A stretch of DNA of 64,000 nt from Streptomyces sp. NBC_00464 (GCF_036013915.1 NZ_CP107899.1:2976001-3040000); one strand, 5' to 3'; positions 25,478 to 34,189 are shown, counted from the first letter of the stretch. The notes: generated from the letters alone by a model not told the origin. Made by a program: numbers and translations.

Positions 25478-26724
25478 CAGACCGCCACCTGTCCGGCCGG
25501 CCCACGCCCGGCCGGGCCACCGTGCGCTGCTGGGCCTTCGTGCGCCTCCTGGCCGAACAGCCCGGCCCGCTGCGCCGCGTGGTCGCGGAGCCGGTGGACG
25601 GGGCCGAGGAGCAGCTCGTCGGACGCGGCCCGCTTGAAGAACAGCTGCGCCTCGTCCTCCCAGGTGTAGCCCATGCCCCCGTGCAGCTGCACCGCCTCGG
25701 CGGTGGTGATCCGCAGCGCCTCCAGCGCCTGGGCGAGGGCGAGCCCGCCGGACTCCGGGTCCCAGGCCGCGTAGTACGCGGCGGAGCGGGCCGACCGCAC
25801 GCGTACGTACAGATCCGCCAGCCGGAGTTTCACGGCCTGGAAGGAGCCGACCGCCAGGCCGGACTTCTCGCGCTCCCCGACGTAGTCGACCGTCCGCTCC
25901 AGGGCGCTCGCCGCCGCCCCGGCCGCCTCGGCGGCGAGTGCGACCGCGGCCGTGCGCCCGGTGGCCGCGAGCGCGGCGGTCACGTCCACGGTGTCGTCGG
26001 CGCCGAGGAGTTCGGCCTCGGTGTCACGCAGCTGGATCCGGGCGATCGGCCGGGTCCCGTCGAGTGAGGTCTGCCGGGTGCGGACGAGCCCTGCGGGCGG
26101 CTGCGGCCCGTCGGCCCGGACCAGGAACAGCAGGGTGCGGCTGCGCGGGAAGCCGCCCGCGTGGGCGGCGACCAGGAGCAGTCCGGCGCTGTGCCCGTCG
26201 AGCACCTGGGCGGCCTCCCCGTACAGCCGCCACCCGCCGTCGCCGCCGGCCGGCCGGGCCTGCACACCGCCCGCCCGTCCGCCGCCCGCCCAGGCTCCGC
26301 CGGTGAGATCGCCGGTGAGGCCGAGCGCGGTGGAGAGCGAGCCGCCGGGGACGGCCAGGGCCGCGGTGAGCTCGCCCGCTGCGAGGGCCGGCAGCAGGGC
26401 GGCGCGCTGCTCCCCGGTGCCGAGGGCGAGGATCAGGGGGGCGGCGAGCACGGCGGTGGCGAGCAGCGGGGACGGCAGCAGGGCGCGGCCGGTCTCCTCC
26501 AGGGCGACGGCGAGCTCGGCGGGCCCGTGGCCTCCGCCTCCGTACTCCTTCGGGAGGGCGAGTCCGGGCAGTCCGAGGTCCCGGGAGAGCCGGTGCCACA
26601 GTGCGGTGTCGTACCCGTCCGGTGTCGCCGGGGTGCCCCCGGTGTGGCCGGGGTCGTGTTCGGCCAGCAGTTCGCGCAGGGTGCGGCGGATCTCGTCCTG
26701 TTCCGCGGTGAAGGCGGCATCCAT
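25477..26724 (-). CDS. acyl-CoA dehydrogenase family protein
   Basis: A 415-residue flavoprotein. The N-terminal helical domain (FTAEQDEIRRTLRELLAEHDP, LPKEYGGGGHGPAELAVALEE) and C-terminal domain (VQLHGGMGYTWEDEAQLFFKRA) are intact. The middle FAD/substrate domain lacks the standard WITN-type loop and is Gly/Ala-rich. This suggests the divergent FadE class that forms heteromeric steroid-type dehydrogenases. The start has AAGGAG upstream. Operator C lies 40 bases before it. Confidence 0.83.
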   Translation of the reverse strand: MDAAFTAEQDEIRRTLRELLAEHDPGHTGGTPATPDGYDTALWHRLSRDLGLPGLALPKEYGGGGHGPAELAVALEETGRALLPSPLLATAVLAAPLILALGTGEQRAALLPALAAGELTAALAVPGGSLSTALGLTGDLTGGAWAGGGRAGGVQARPAGGDGGWRLYGEAAQVLDGHSAGLLLVAAHAGGFPRSRTLLFLVRADGPQPPAGLVRTRQTSLDGTRPIARIQLRDTEAELLGADDTVDVTAALAATGRTAAVALAAEAAGAAASALERTVDYVGEREKSGLAVGSFQAVKLRLADLYVRVRSARSAAYYAAWDPESGGLALAQALEALRITTAEAVQLHGGMGYTWEDEAQLFFKRAASDELLLGPVHRLRDHAAQRAGLFGQEAHEGPAAHGGPAGRGPAGQVAV

Positions 26725-26763
26725 CGGCGGGCTCCTTCTCCTCGGAGGCCGACGGCCTCCGAT

Positions 26764-26778
26764 CTGACGGGCCGTCAT
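26764..26778. promoter_or_regulatory. operator copy C upstream of the acyl-CoA dehydrogenase
   Basis: CTGACGGGCCGTCAT is a 6+3+6 dyad with one mismatch, 40 bases before the dehydrogenase ATG. It is one of four copies in the window. Confidence 0.7.
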
Positions 26779-26870
26779 GCTAGGGGTGAAGCAGCGAGAT
26801 TCCCAGAGTCGCGCAGGGCGACGCGGACCACAGGATCCGCGCACGGCCGCATGGTTCACCTCCCGCAGAT

Positions 26871-26885
26871 CTGATGTACCGTCAG
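26871..26885. promoter_or_regulatory. operator copy D overlapping the second lipid-transfer promoter
   Basis: CTGATGTACCGTCAG is a 6+3+6 dyad with one mismatch, ending 4 bases before the ATG of the lipid-transfer gene. A -10-like TACCGT lies inside it, so bound protein would block a near-leaderless start. Confidence 0.72.
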
Positions 26886-26889
26886 ATTC

Positions 26890-28068
26890 ATGCCTGCCAC
26901 GCCCTCTTCCCGCCGCAAGGTCGCTGTCGTCGGCATATCCCTCGCCGACTGCGGACGCGTCGACACGGCCACGCCGTACGCCCTGCACGCCCAGGCCGCC
27001 CGCCGGGCGCTGGCCGACTCGGGACTGGAGCGGTCCGTCGTCGACGGCTTCGCCTCCGCCGGGCTCGGCACGCTCGCCCCGGTCGAGGTCGCCGAGTACC
27101 TGGGCCTGAAACCCACCTGGGTGGACTCCACCTCGGTCGGCGGATCGACCTGGGAGGTGATGGCGGCCCATGCCGCCGACGCCATCGCGGCGGGCCGCGC
27201 CAACGCCGTACTGCTGGTGTACGGGTCGACGGCCCGAGCGGACATCAAGGCGGGCCGCCGCACGTCGAACCTCTCCTTCGGGGCCCGGGGCCCGCTCCAG
27301 TTCGAGGTGCCGTACGGGCACTCGCTGATCGCCAAGTACGCGATGGCCGCCCGCCGTCACATGCACGAGTACGGCACCACCCTGGAGCAGCTCGCCGAGG
27401 TGGCGGTGCAGGCGCGGGCGAACGCGGCGGCCAACCCGGACGCGATGTTCCGCACCCCGGTCACGGTCGACGAGGTGCTGTCGGGCCCGATGATCGCCGA
27501 CCCGTTCACCAAGCTGCACTGCTGCATCCGCAGCGACGGGGGCTGCGCGGTGCTGCTGGCGGCGGAGGAGTACGTACCGGACACGGCGAAGGCGCCCGTC
27601 TGGATCCTCGGCACCGGCGAGCACGTATCGCACTCCACCATGTCGGAGTGGGACGACTTCACGGTCTCCCCCGCCGCCGTCTCGGGCCGCCTCGCCTTCG
27701 AGCGGGCGGGGGTGCGGCCGGCGGACATCGACCTGGCCGAGATCTACGACGCGTTCACCTATATGACGCTGGTGACGCTGGAGGACCTGGGTTTCTGCGC
27801 GAAGGGCGAGGGCGGCTCCTTCGTGGAGAAGGGCCGCACGGGCCTCACCGGCGAGCTCCCGGTCAACACGGACGGCGGCGGCCTGTCGGCCTGCCACCCC
27901 GGGATGCGCGGACTGTTCCTGCTGGTGGAGGCGGTACGCCAGCTGCGCGGCGAGGCGGGGGCCCGGCAGGTGCGCAAGGCGGGGGGCCGGCTGCCGGAAC
28001 TGGCGGTGGCGTCGGGGACGGGCGGCTGGTTCTGCTCGTCGGGGACGGTGGTGCTGGGACGGGGGTGA
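26890..28068 (+). CDS. second lipid-transfer protein / thiolase-like
   Basis: A 392-residue thiolase-superfamily lipid-transfer protein, paralogous to the one at 16.2 kb. It shares the AEIYDAFTYMTLVTLEDLGFC and LPVNTDGGGLSACHPGMRG segments. Its N-terminus starts VAVVGISLADCGR after a short Ser/Arg leader. It is divergent from the acyl-CoA dehydrogenase/nitroreductase operon, with operators C and D in the 165 bases between. No DUF35 partner lies next to it. Confidence 0.84.
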   Translation: MPATPSSRRKVAVVGISLADCGRVDTATPYALHAQAARRALADSGLERSVVDGFASAGLGTLAPVEVAEYLGLKPTWVDSTSVGGSTWEVMAAHAADAIAAGRANAVLLVYGSTARADIKAGRRTSNLSFGARGPLQFEVPYGHSLIAKYAMAARRHMHEYGTTLEQLAEVAVQARANAAANPDAMFRTPVTVDEVLSGPMIADPFTKLHCCIRSDGGCAVLLAAEEYVPDTAKAPVWILGTGEHVSHSTMSEWDDFTVSPAAVSGRLAFERAGVRPADIDLAEIYDAFTYMTLVTLEDLGFCAKGEGGSFVEKGRTGLTGELPVNTDGGGLSACHPGMRGLFLLVEAVRQLRGEAGARQVRKAGGRLPELAVASGTGGWFCSSGTVVLGRG

Positions 28069-28117
28069 GGGGGGCGGGGGCTACGTTCCGTCGGCGTCCG
28101 TCCTGTGCAATGGGTCC

Positions 28118-28792
28118 ATGAGCGACGCACAGAAGCCCTTCCTCGACCTCCTCCACGCCCAGCGTGTCTGGGACATCGAGCTCCCCGTCTTCGACCCGGC
28201 CGCGGCACCCCCCGCCCCGCTCCCCCTCTTCCACGCCTGGTTCGCCGAGGCCGTCGCCGCCGGGCAGCCCGAGCCACACACGATGACGCTGGCCACCGTC
28301 GACACGGAGGGCCTGCCCGACGTGCGCACGCTGATGCTGCACGACGCCGACGAGCGCGGCTGGCACTTCGCCACACACGCCACCAGCGCGAAGGGCCGCG
28401 AGCTCGCCGCCCTCCCGTACGCCGCCCTCGGCTTCTACTGGCCCTCGCAGGGGCGGCAGGTGCGGGTGCGGGGCCCCGTCATCGTCTGCTCCCCCGCCGA
28501 GAGCAGCGCCGATCTGCACGCCCGCTCGACCGGGGCCCTGGCCTCGGCGCTGGTGGGGCGGCAGAGCGAGGTGCTGGGCTCGACGGGGGAGCTCGACCGG
28601 GCCTCGGACGCCGCGTGGCAGCGGGCACAGGAGGAGCCGGAGACGGAGGTGGCGAGCTGGACGCGGTACGTGGTCGAGCCGCGCCAGGTCGAGTTCTTCC
28701 AGGGCGACGCCCGGCGGCGGCACGTACGGCTGCGCTACCGCCGGGCGGGTGCGGACCGTGCGGACTGGACGCGGGAGCTGCTCTGGCCCTGA
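28118..28792 (+). CDS. pyridoxamine 5'-phosphate oxidase family protein
   Basis: A 224-residue PdxH-like split-barrel FMN protein. The FMN-binding run TMTLATVDTEGLPDVRTLMLHDADERGWHFATHATSAKGREL, the ALGFYWPSQGRQVRVRGPV strand and the C-terminal VEPRQVEFFQGDARRRHVRLRY are all present. The last corresponds to the PNP oxidase C-terminal dimerisation region. The enzyme would make pyridoxal 5'-phosphate. N-terminal substrate residues diverge from E. coli PdxH, so a paralogue with another role is possible. Confidence 0.8.
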   Translation: MSDAQKPFLDLLHAQRVWDIELPVFDPAAAPPAPLPLFHAWFAEAVAAGQPEPHTMTLATVDTEGLPDVRTLMLHDADERGWHFATHATSAKGRELAALPYAALGFYWPSQGRQVRVRGPVIVCSPAESSADLHARSTGALASALVGRQSEVLGSTGELDRASDAAWQRAQEEPETEVASWTRYVVEPRQVEFFQGDARRRHVRLRYRRAGADRADWTRELLWP

Positions 28793-28816
28793 TATGCCCA
28801 GCGTCCGGCCCCCGGA

Positions 28817-28996
28817 TCAGGTGATCGTGATGGCCTGTACGGGGCAGGCGCGGGCGGCCTCGCCGACCATGGGGCCGGGCTCGGCCTCCGCCAGGAGTTC
28901 GCTGAGCCCGTCGTCGTCCTGGGTGAACACCTTCGGGGCGGCGAGTGCGCACTGCCCGGCCCCGATGCACACGTCCCTGTCGATATCGATCCGCAT
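28817..28996 (-). CDS. 3Fe-4S ferredoxin
   Basis: A 59-residue small ferredoxin with C10-x5-C16 and a C-terminal C51-P. The gap where a fourth Cys would be is filled by Ala, the signature of 3Fe-4S ferredoxins that feed P450s. AAGGA lies upstream of ATG 28996; the longer frame is unsupported. It sits 29 bases downstream of the P450 gene in the same direction and is its probable electron donor. Confidence 0.9.
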   Translation of the reverse strand: MRIDIDRDVCIGAGQCALAAPKVFTQDDDGLSELLAEAEPGPMVGEAARACPVQAITIT

Positions 28997-29025
28997 GTCC
29001 GTCCGTCCTTCCGCTCGGGTTCCGG

Positions 29026-30225
29026 TCACCACGTCACGGGCAGTTCGAGGAGCCCCTGCACCGTGTCCCCCGGTTTGAACGGGATCTCCTCGACGGGCAC
29101 CGCCAGCCGCAGGCCGGGCAGGCGGCTGAAGAGCGCGGGCAGCGCGATCTCCAGTTCGGCCCGCGCGAGGTTCTGGCCCAGGCACTGATGGATGCCGAAC
29201 CCGAACGCGACGTGGTTGCGCGCACCGCGGCCGAGGTCCAGCTCGTCCGGCGCCGGGTAGACGGACTCGTCCCGGTTGATCACCGCGGCGGACAGCAGGA
29301 CACCGTCGCCCGCCCGGAACGTCGCCCCGCCCACCTCGATGTCCTCGACGGCCACCCGTGAGAGCCCGTCGGCGATGGACAGGAAGCGGAGCAGTTCCTC
29401 GACGGCGGCCGGAATCCCGGCGCCCGAGCCGTCACGCATCAGGGCCAGCTGGTCCGGGTGCTGGAGCAGGGTGAGGGTGCCGAGCGAGATCATGTTCGCG
29501 GTCGTCTCGTGGCCGGCCACGAGCAGGATCTGGGCCAGCCGCACCAGCTCCTCCAGGTCCACCGCCCCGGTCTCCAGCTGCTTGGCGATGAGCTCGTCGA
29601 GCAGTCCCTCGCCCGGGTCGCGCCGCTTCCGCTCGATCAGGGTGCGGAAGTACTCGTTGAGCGCCTCCCGCGCCGCGTCGACGTCGGAACCCGCCGGGCC
29701 GCGCAGCAGCTTGCGGGACTGCGCCTCGAAGAACTCGTGGTCCGCGTAGGGCACGCCGAGCAGCGCGCAGATGACCATGGAGGGCACGGGCAGCGCGAAG
29801 GCGTTGACCAGCTCGGCCGGCGGCCCCTGCTCGGCCACCGCGTCGAGCAGCCGGTCGACGATCTCCTGGATGCTCGGCCGCAGCGCCGCCGCCCGCCTGA
29901 CCGTGAAGCTCGGGATCAGCATCCGGCGCTGCACGTTGTGCTCCGGATCGTCGACGCCGAGCAGTTCGACGCGCCGCTGGGCCGTCGCCGCCAGCCGCGG
30001 GGCGAAGATCGGGAAGGCGGGATTCTCCCGGTCGGACGACAGCCTCGGGTCCACCAGCAGCGCCCGCGCCTCGGCGTGGCCGGTCACCAGCCACACCGTA
30101 CGGCCGTCGAAGAGCCGGACGCGGGACACGGACTGCTGACCGCGGCTCGCGCTCGGATAGCCGGCCGGCGGGTGATAGGGGCAGGTGCGGTTCTGCGGGA
30201 AGGAGACGGTCTCGGTCTCTGTCAT
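29026..30225 (-). CDS. cytochrome P450 (CYP105-like)
   Basis: A 399-residue soluble P450. The I-helix oxygen-activation motif VAGHETTANM, the ExxR motif ELLR and the heme loop FGFGIHQCLG (Cys348) are all intact. The N-terminal FPQNRTCPYHPPAGY opening is typical of the CYP105-like group of Streptomyces. ATG 30225 has GTGAGG upstream; the first 13 residues of the longer frame are dropped. A perfect 9+1+9 palindrome lies 47 bases upstream and suggests repressor control. Confidence 0.9.
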   Translation of the reverse strand: MTETETVSFPQNRTCPYHPPAGYPSASRGQQSVSRVRLFDGRTVWLVTGHAEARALLVDPRLSSDRENPAFPIFAPRLAATAQRRVELLGVDDPEHNVQRRMLIPSFTVRRAAALRPSIQEIVDRLLDAVAEQGPPAELVNAFALPVPSMVICALLGVPYADHEFFEAQSRKLLRGPAGSDVDAAREALNEYFRTLIERKRRDPGEGLLDELIAKQLETGAVDLEELVRLAQILLVAGHETTANMISLGTLTLLQHPDQLALMRDGSGAGIPAAVEELLRFLSIADGLSRVAVEDIEVGGATFRAGDGVLLSAAVINRDESVYPAPDELDLGRGARNHVAFGFGIHQCLGQNLARAELEIALPALFSRLPGLRLAVPVEEIPFKPGDTVQGLLELPVTW

Positions 30226-30271
30226 GGCGGACCTCACGAGGAGAGGGGGTGTCCTACCGATCACCCACCAC

Positions 30272-30290
30272 TAGATGCCTCAGGCATCTA
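30272..30290. promoter_or_regulatory. perfect palindrome upstream of the P450-ferredoxin operon
   Basis: TAGATGCCTCAGGCATCTA is a perfect 9+1+9 dyad in the divergent P450/htpX promoter region. Its form suits a GntR- or TetR-type repressor. No such regulator is adjacent. Confidence 0.7.
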
Positions 30291-30404
30291 AATGGCTAGG
30301 TGATGTTCGGCCAGATCCCCCGAACCCCACCCGACTGCCCGCCCTTATCCGCTTTCGACAGCCGAGGAGCACTATGGGAGGCAGGCGAGGACTGGAGGTC
30401 ACCC

Positions 30405-31316
30405 ATGACCAAAACCCGTAGCCGGTACGCCCCCGACCACGGTCTGACCACACGCATGGTCACCACCATGTTCCTGATCGGCCTGCTGTACGTGGTCCTG
30501 GTCGGCGTCCTGCTGGCCGTGCTGCGCGGAGCCTGGCCGATCATCCTGATCATCACCGGGGGCATGTTCGTCGCCCAGTTCTGGTTCAGCGACCGCATCG
30601 CGGCCTTCAGCATGGGCGCCCGCGAGGTCACGCACGAACAGGCACCGGAGCTGCACGGCGCGATCGACCGGATCTGTGCGCTCGCCGACATGCCCAAGCC
30701 CCGGGTCGCCATCGCCGAGAGCGACGTACCGAACGCCTTCGCGACCGGCCGCAGCGAGAAGACCGCCCTCGTCTGCGCCACGACGGGTCTGCTGCGAAGA
30801 CTGGAGCCGGAGGAGCTGGAGGGCGTCCTCGCCCACGAGATGTCGCACGTCGCCCACCGCGATGTCGCCGTCATGACGATCGCCTCGTTCCTCGGCGTGC
30901 TCGCGGGCATCATCACCCGCGTGGCCCTGTGGGGCGGCTTCTCCCGCAACAGCCGCAGCAACGACCCCATGGGCATCGCGATCATGCTGATCCCGCTGAT
31001 CAGCGCGGTCGTCTACGCCCTGAGCTTCCTGCTGACCCGGCTCCTGTCGCGCTACCGCGAACTCTCCGCCGACCGCACGGCCGCGCTGCTCACCGGAAAG
31101 CCCTCGGCCCTCGCCTCCGCCCTCACGAAGGTGAGCGGGCAGATGGCCCGCATCCCGACGGAGGACCTGCGGAAGGCGGAGCCGTACAACGCCTTCTACT
31201 TCGCCCCCGCCTTCTCCTCCAAGGAGAGCCTGAGCCGGCTGCTCTCCTCGCACCCGACGCTGGAGCAGCGTCTGGACCAGCTGGCCCGCATCTCCGCCGA
31301 CCTGTCCCGCCCGTAA
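30405..31316 (+). CDS. htpX: HtpX membrane zinc metalloprotease
   Basis: A 303-residue M48-family protease with two N-terminal membrane helices (about 18-40 and 45-60), the zinc motif HEMSH (144-148) and two further helices (about 155-175 and 190-215). A downstream ELSADRTAALL stretch supplies the third metal ligand. It degrades damaged membrane proteins. GGAGG six bases before ATG 30405 fixes the start. It is followed at once by pspAB, a pairing typical of Streptomyces. Confidence 0.92.
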   Translation: MTKTRSRYAPDHGLTTRMVTTMFLIGLLYVVLVGVLLAVLRGAWPIILIITGGMFVAQFWFSDRIAAFSMGAREVTHEQAPELHGAIDRICALADMPKPRVAIAESDVPNAFATGRSEKTALVCATTGLLRRLEPEELEGVLAHEMSHVAHRDVAVMTIASFLGVLAGIITRVALWGGFSRNSRSNDPMGIAIMLIPLISAVVYALSFLLTRLLSRYRELSADRTAALLTGKPSALASALTKVSGQMARIPTEDLRKAEPYNAFYFAPAFSSKESLSRLLSSHPTLEQRLDQLARISADLSRP

Positions 31317-31327
31317 GGAGTCGTCCC

Positions 31328-31912
31328 GTGGGTCTGCTCGACACCATCCTGGGCCGCAGCAAGCCGGTCCGCCCCGACCTCGACCAGCTCTTCGCCGTCC
31401 CGTCAGCCGCCCTCACCCTCCAGGCGGCGACCGGCTTCGTGCCGACGGGCCTGGGCTCGGTGTGCTTCGCGGGCGTGGAGGGTGCCGGTTTCGCCCGTAT
31501 CCAGCAGGACGTACGAGAGCTGCTCGACGCGGACACCGTGCACGGCGGCATCCCGGTGGAGTTCAGCCGGGACACGTACGGCTACACCTGGCTGCTCGCC
31601 CGTCAGCCTCCCGACGACCTCGCCGCCCTGGTCAATGACCTGCACGCGGTCAACACCCTGCTCCAGGACGGCGGCTTCGGCCCGCAGCTGCTCTGCTCGC
31701 TGATCGGCTTCCGGGACGGGGAGGGGCGGTCGCTGGCGCTGGTCTACCTTTTCAAACGGGGAACGTTCTACCCGTTCGCCCCATTGCCGGGTGGTGGCGA
31801 GAAGCGGGACAACCAGCTGGAGTTGCAGGTCCGCGCCGCTCTCGGGGACGACCTGCGGGTGGAAAAGGACCTGGCGCGGTGGTTTCCGGTGTGGGGGGCG
31901 CCGGGGCTGTGA
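31328..31912 (+). CDS. pspAB: PspA-associated protein PspAB
   Basis: A 194-residue soluble protein starting VGLLDTILGRSKPVRPDLDQLFAVPSAALTL, the signature of the PspAB family linked to PspA-type membrane-stress systems. GTG 31328 follows AAGGAG, which overlaps the htpX stop. Translation is therefore probably coupled to htpX, and a joint role in envelope stress is likely. The molecular activity is unknown. Confidence 0.85.
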   Translation: MGLLDTILGRSKPVRPDLDQLFAVPSAALTLQAATGFVPTGLGSVCFAGVEGAGFARIQQDVRELLDADTVHGGIPVEFSRDTYGYTWLLARQPPDDLAALVNDLHAVNTLLQDGGFGPQLLCSLIGFRDGEGRSLALVYLFKRGTFYPFAPLPGGGEKRDNQLELQVRAALGDDLRVEKDLARWFPVWGAPGL

Positions 31913-31941
31913 GACCCGGCGGCGCCCCCACTACGAAATCG

Positions 31942-32988
31942 TCAGGCCGCCGCCGGGGCGACCGGGGCGCCGTCCTCGCGGGCGGAGGACTGCGCGGCCT
32001 CGACCACCGCGACCGCCGCGTGGATGTCGGCCGCCGTCACGAGCGGCGTACGCCCGTAACGGATGTCGTCCCGGAACTCCTCGAACAGCCGCCGCAGCGC
32101 CGTCGTCCCGGCGGGCCCGCCGACCTGCCGGGGCACGCTGACGCCGTCCGCCCCGCGCACCGCGAAGGCCGGGGCGTCCTCGTCGGCGAGGACATGACCG
32201 TGCGAGCCGAGCACGCGCAGGCTGGACGAGACGGGGGCGGGGCCGACACCGGCGGGCGTACGGGCCACGGTGACGGTGGCCACCACCCCGTTGCGCAGCC
32301 GCAGCGAGAGGACCGCCGCGTCCTCGACGCCGTACGCGCCGTGCGGGCCGTCGAAGAGCGGCGCGTGGGGCGCGGCGCTGCTGAAGGCGACGACCTCCTC
32401 CACATCGAGGCCGGTGAGGTGGCGGATCGCCAAGGCGGGATACCACCCGAAGTTCATCAGCTCACCGCCGCCGGACAGGGCGGGGTCGCAGACGAGTTCG
32501 GGGCGCTCGACGGTGGCTCCTTCGAGTCCGCCGGCCGCCAGCCACTCCACGTCGACGGCCAGGGGCAGGCCGATCGCACCGGAGTCCACGATCCGCCGGG
32601 CCCGGACGATCTGCGGGGAGTAGAGGCGGTGCACGGCGGTGAGCAGCCCGCGTGAGCGCTCGGCGGCATCCCGCAGCCGCCGCGCGTCGCGCGAGTCGGT
32701 CGCCGCGGGCTTGTCGACGATGACGTGGCAGCCGGCGTCGAGCGCGCGCACCGCGAGGTCGACATGGCGCGTGGGCTCGCTGCACACGAGGGCGATGTCG
32801 CAGGCGGCGAGGCCCTCGTCCAGGTCGAGCAGCGGGATGCCCGTCGCCTGCGCGAGGGCCGCACTGTCCTCGGCGAAGGGGCTGTCGGCGGTGTCGGCAC
32901 AGCCGATGACCTCGAACCCGGGCATGGACTTCAGCATCGGTACGTAGTCACGGGCGTGCCGGACCCCGGATGCGATGAGGACCCTCAT
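31942..32988 (-). CDS. Gfo/Idh/MocA-family oxidoreductase
   Basis: 348 residues. The N-terminal Rossmann-type strand MRVLIASG departs from the usual GxGxxG. The EKP-type catalytic Lys motif appears as HVIVDKPAA, and the C-terminal alpha/beta substrate domain (GGGELMNFGWYPALAIRHLTG) is present. It is separated by one base from the upstream paralogue (TGA C ATG), so the two are coupled. Substrate unknown, probably a sugar or polyol derivative. Confidence 0.82.
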   Translation of the reverse strand: MRVLIASGVRHARDYVPMLKSMPGFEVIGCADTADSPFAEDSAALAQATGIPLLDLDEGLAACDIALVCSEPTRHVDLAVRALDAGCHVIVDKPAATDSRDARRLRDAAERSRGLLTAVHRLYSPQIVRARRIVDSGAIGLPLAVDVEWLAAGGLEGATVERPELVCDPALSGGGELMNFGWYPALAIRHLTGLDVEEVVAFSSAAPHAPLFDGPHGAYGVEDAAVLSLRLRNGVVATVTVARTPAGVGPAPVSSSLRVLGSHGHVLADEDAPAFAVRGADGVSVPRQVGGPAGTTALRRLFEEFRDDIRYGRTPLVTAADIHAAVAVVEAAQSSAREDGAPVAPAAA

Positions 32989-32989
32989 G

Positions 32990-34039
32990 TCAGCAGACCT
33001 CCTTGACGTCGACGGGCCGGCCTTCGTCGGCACTGAGCTGCGCCGCGAGGGCGGCGGCGAGGGCGGCGCGTATCTGGTGGGGCGCGGTCAACGGGGCGGC
33101 GGCACCGTCGAGTACGTCGCGCAGGTGCCGGGTCTGCTCGGCCATCGCGCCGTCGATCGAGGCCGGGGCGACGGGGGACGCGGTGTGCACGCGCGGCTCG
33201 TCCTCGCTGCTGTGGTGCAGGGTGCCGGACGTGCCGGAGAGCATGAGGCGGCGGACGAAGGTGCCGCGCTGGACGAGTGCGTAACAGAGCTCGATGGTGG
33301 CGAGGGCGCCGCCGGCGAAGCGTACGAGGATCTGGAAGCTGTCGGGGGTCGGCATCCCGGCGGCCCAGGTGTTGGTGGGGCGGGCGAACACCCGGACCGG
33401 TTCGTCGTCCATGAGCCAGGTCAGCAGGTCGAGGGCGTGCACGCCGTTGTGGGCGACGTGGCCTCCGGACCGGGCCGAGTCCAGCTGCCAACCGCGCCAG
33501 CCGCCGGACCAGACGTGCCCGGTGTACCAGGTGAGGTGGGCCAGGCGGGGCGTGCCGATCGCGCCTTCGGAGACCGCCTTGGCGATCTCCAGGTGGACGG
33601 GCTGGAAGCGGGCCGTCTGGGCGACGAGCAGCGGCCGGTCCGCGGCCTTCGCGGCGGCGAGGATCCGGTCGGCGTCGGCCACGTTCAGCGCGGCGGGCTT
33701 CTCCAGCAGGACCGCCCGCCCGGCCCGGAGCGCGGCCACGGAGAGGTCGGCGTGCGACTCGGGCGAGGTGCACACGGCGGTGACGTCGACGTCGTCGGAC
33801 CAGGCGGTGGCCGGGTCGGTGGACCAGGTGGCGCCCTCGGCGAGAGCGGCCAGCGCGGCGGCCCGCTCGGGGTGCCGGTCGACCACATGGGCCAGCCGGA
33901 GTCCCGGGACGCCCGCGAATGCGGTGACGTGATCCCTGGCGATGGCGCCCGCCCCGATGACGGCCACGCGGTGCTCGCCGCCTTGCCGTCCGGGGCCGCG
34001 CGGCCTCTGGTCGTCTCCGGTCACTGGGTCGGGGGACAT
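32990..34039 (-). CDS. Gfo/Idh/MocA-family oxidoreductase
   Basis: A 349-residue NAD(P)-dependent dehydrogenase with the nucleotide motif VAVIGAGAIARDH, the catalytic AVLLEKPAA and the substrate-domain stretch RSGGHVAHNGVHALDLLTWLM. It is the first gene of a two-gene operon of paralogues, which may work as partners on one substrate. A 31-bp palindrome covers the promoter region, 31 bases upstream. Confidence 0.85.
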   Translation of the reverse strand: MSPDPVTGDDQRPRGPGRQGGEHRVAVIGAGAIARDHVTAFAGVPGLRLAHVVDRHPERAAALAALAEGATWSTDPATAWSDDVDVTAVCTSPESHADLSVAALRAGRAVLLEKPAALNVADADRILAAAKAADRPLLVAQTARFQPVHLEIAKAVSEGAIGTPRLAHLTWYTGHVWSGGWRGWQLDSARSGGHVAHNGVHALDLLTWLMDDEPVRVFARPTNTWAAGMPTPDSFQILVRFAGGALATIELCYALVQRGTFVRRLMLSGTSGTLHHSSEDEPRVHTASPVAPASIDGAMAEQTRHLRDVLDGAAAPLTAPHQIRAALAAALAAQLSADEGRPVDVKEVC

Positions 34040-34069
34040 CCGGCTCCTCGCTGCGCTTCCTGAGCTACT

Positions 34070-34100
34070 AGGACATCGGACATCTTATGTCTGATGTCCT
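34070..34100. promoter_or_regulatory. 31-bp palindrome upstream of the oxidoreductase operon
   Basis: AGGACATCGGACAT, a 3-base centre CTT, then the mirrored arm give a 14+3+14 dyad with one mismatched pair. Each arm holds two GGACAT-type half-sites, so two dimers could bind. No regulator gene is adjacent. Confidence 0.7.
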
Positions 34101-34189
34101 GCGCTGAACACCCGGCCCTTGCTCGATGCCCGGAGGGCGCGTGGGTGACGAGGTGGCGAGGGCGCGTCGGCCTCGGGCAGGGGTAAGTG

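Noticed and set aside
25477..27897. 806-residue acyl-CoA dehydrogenase fusion
   Set aside because: The extra N-terminal part is the antisense of the divergent lipid-transfer gene; the true start is ATG 26724 with AAGGAG.
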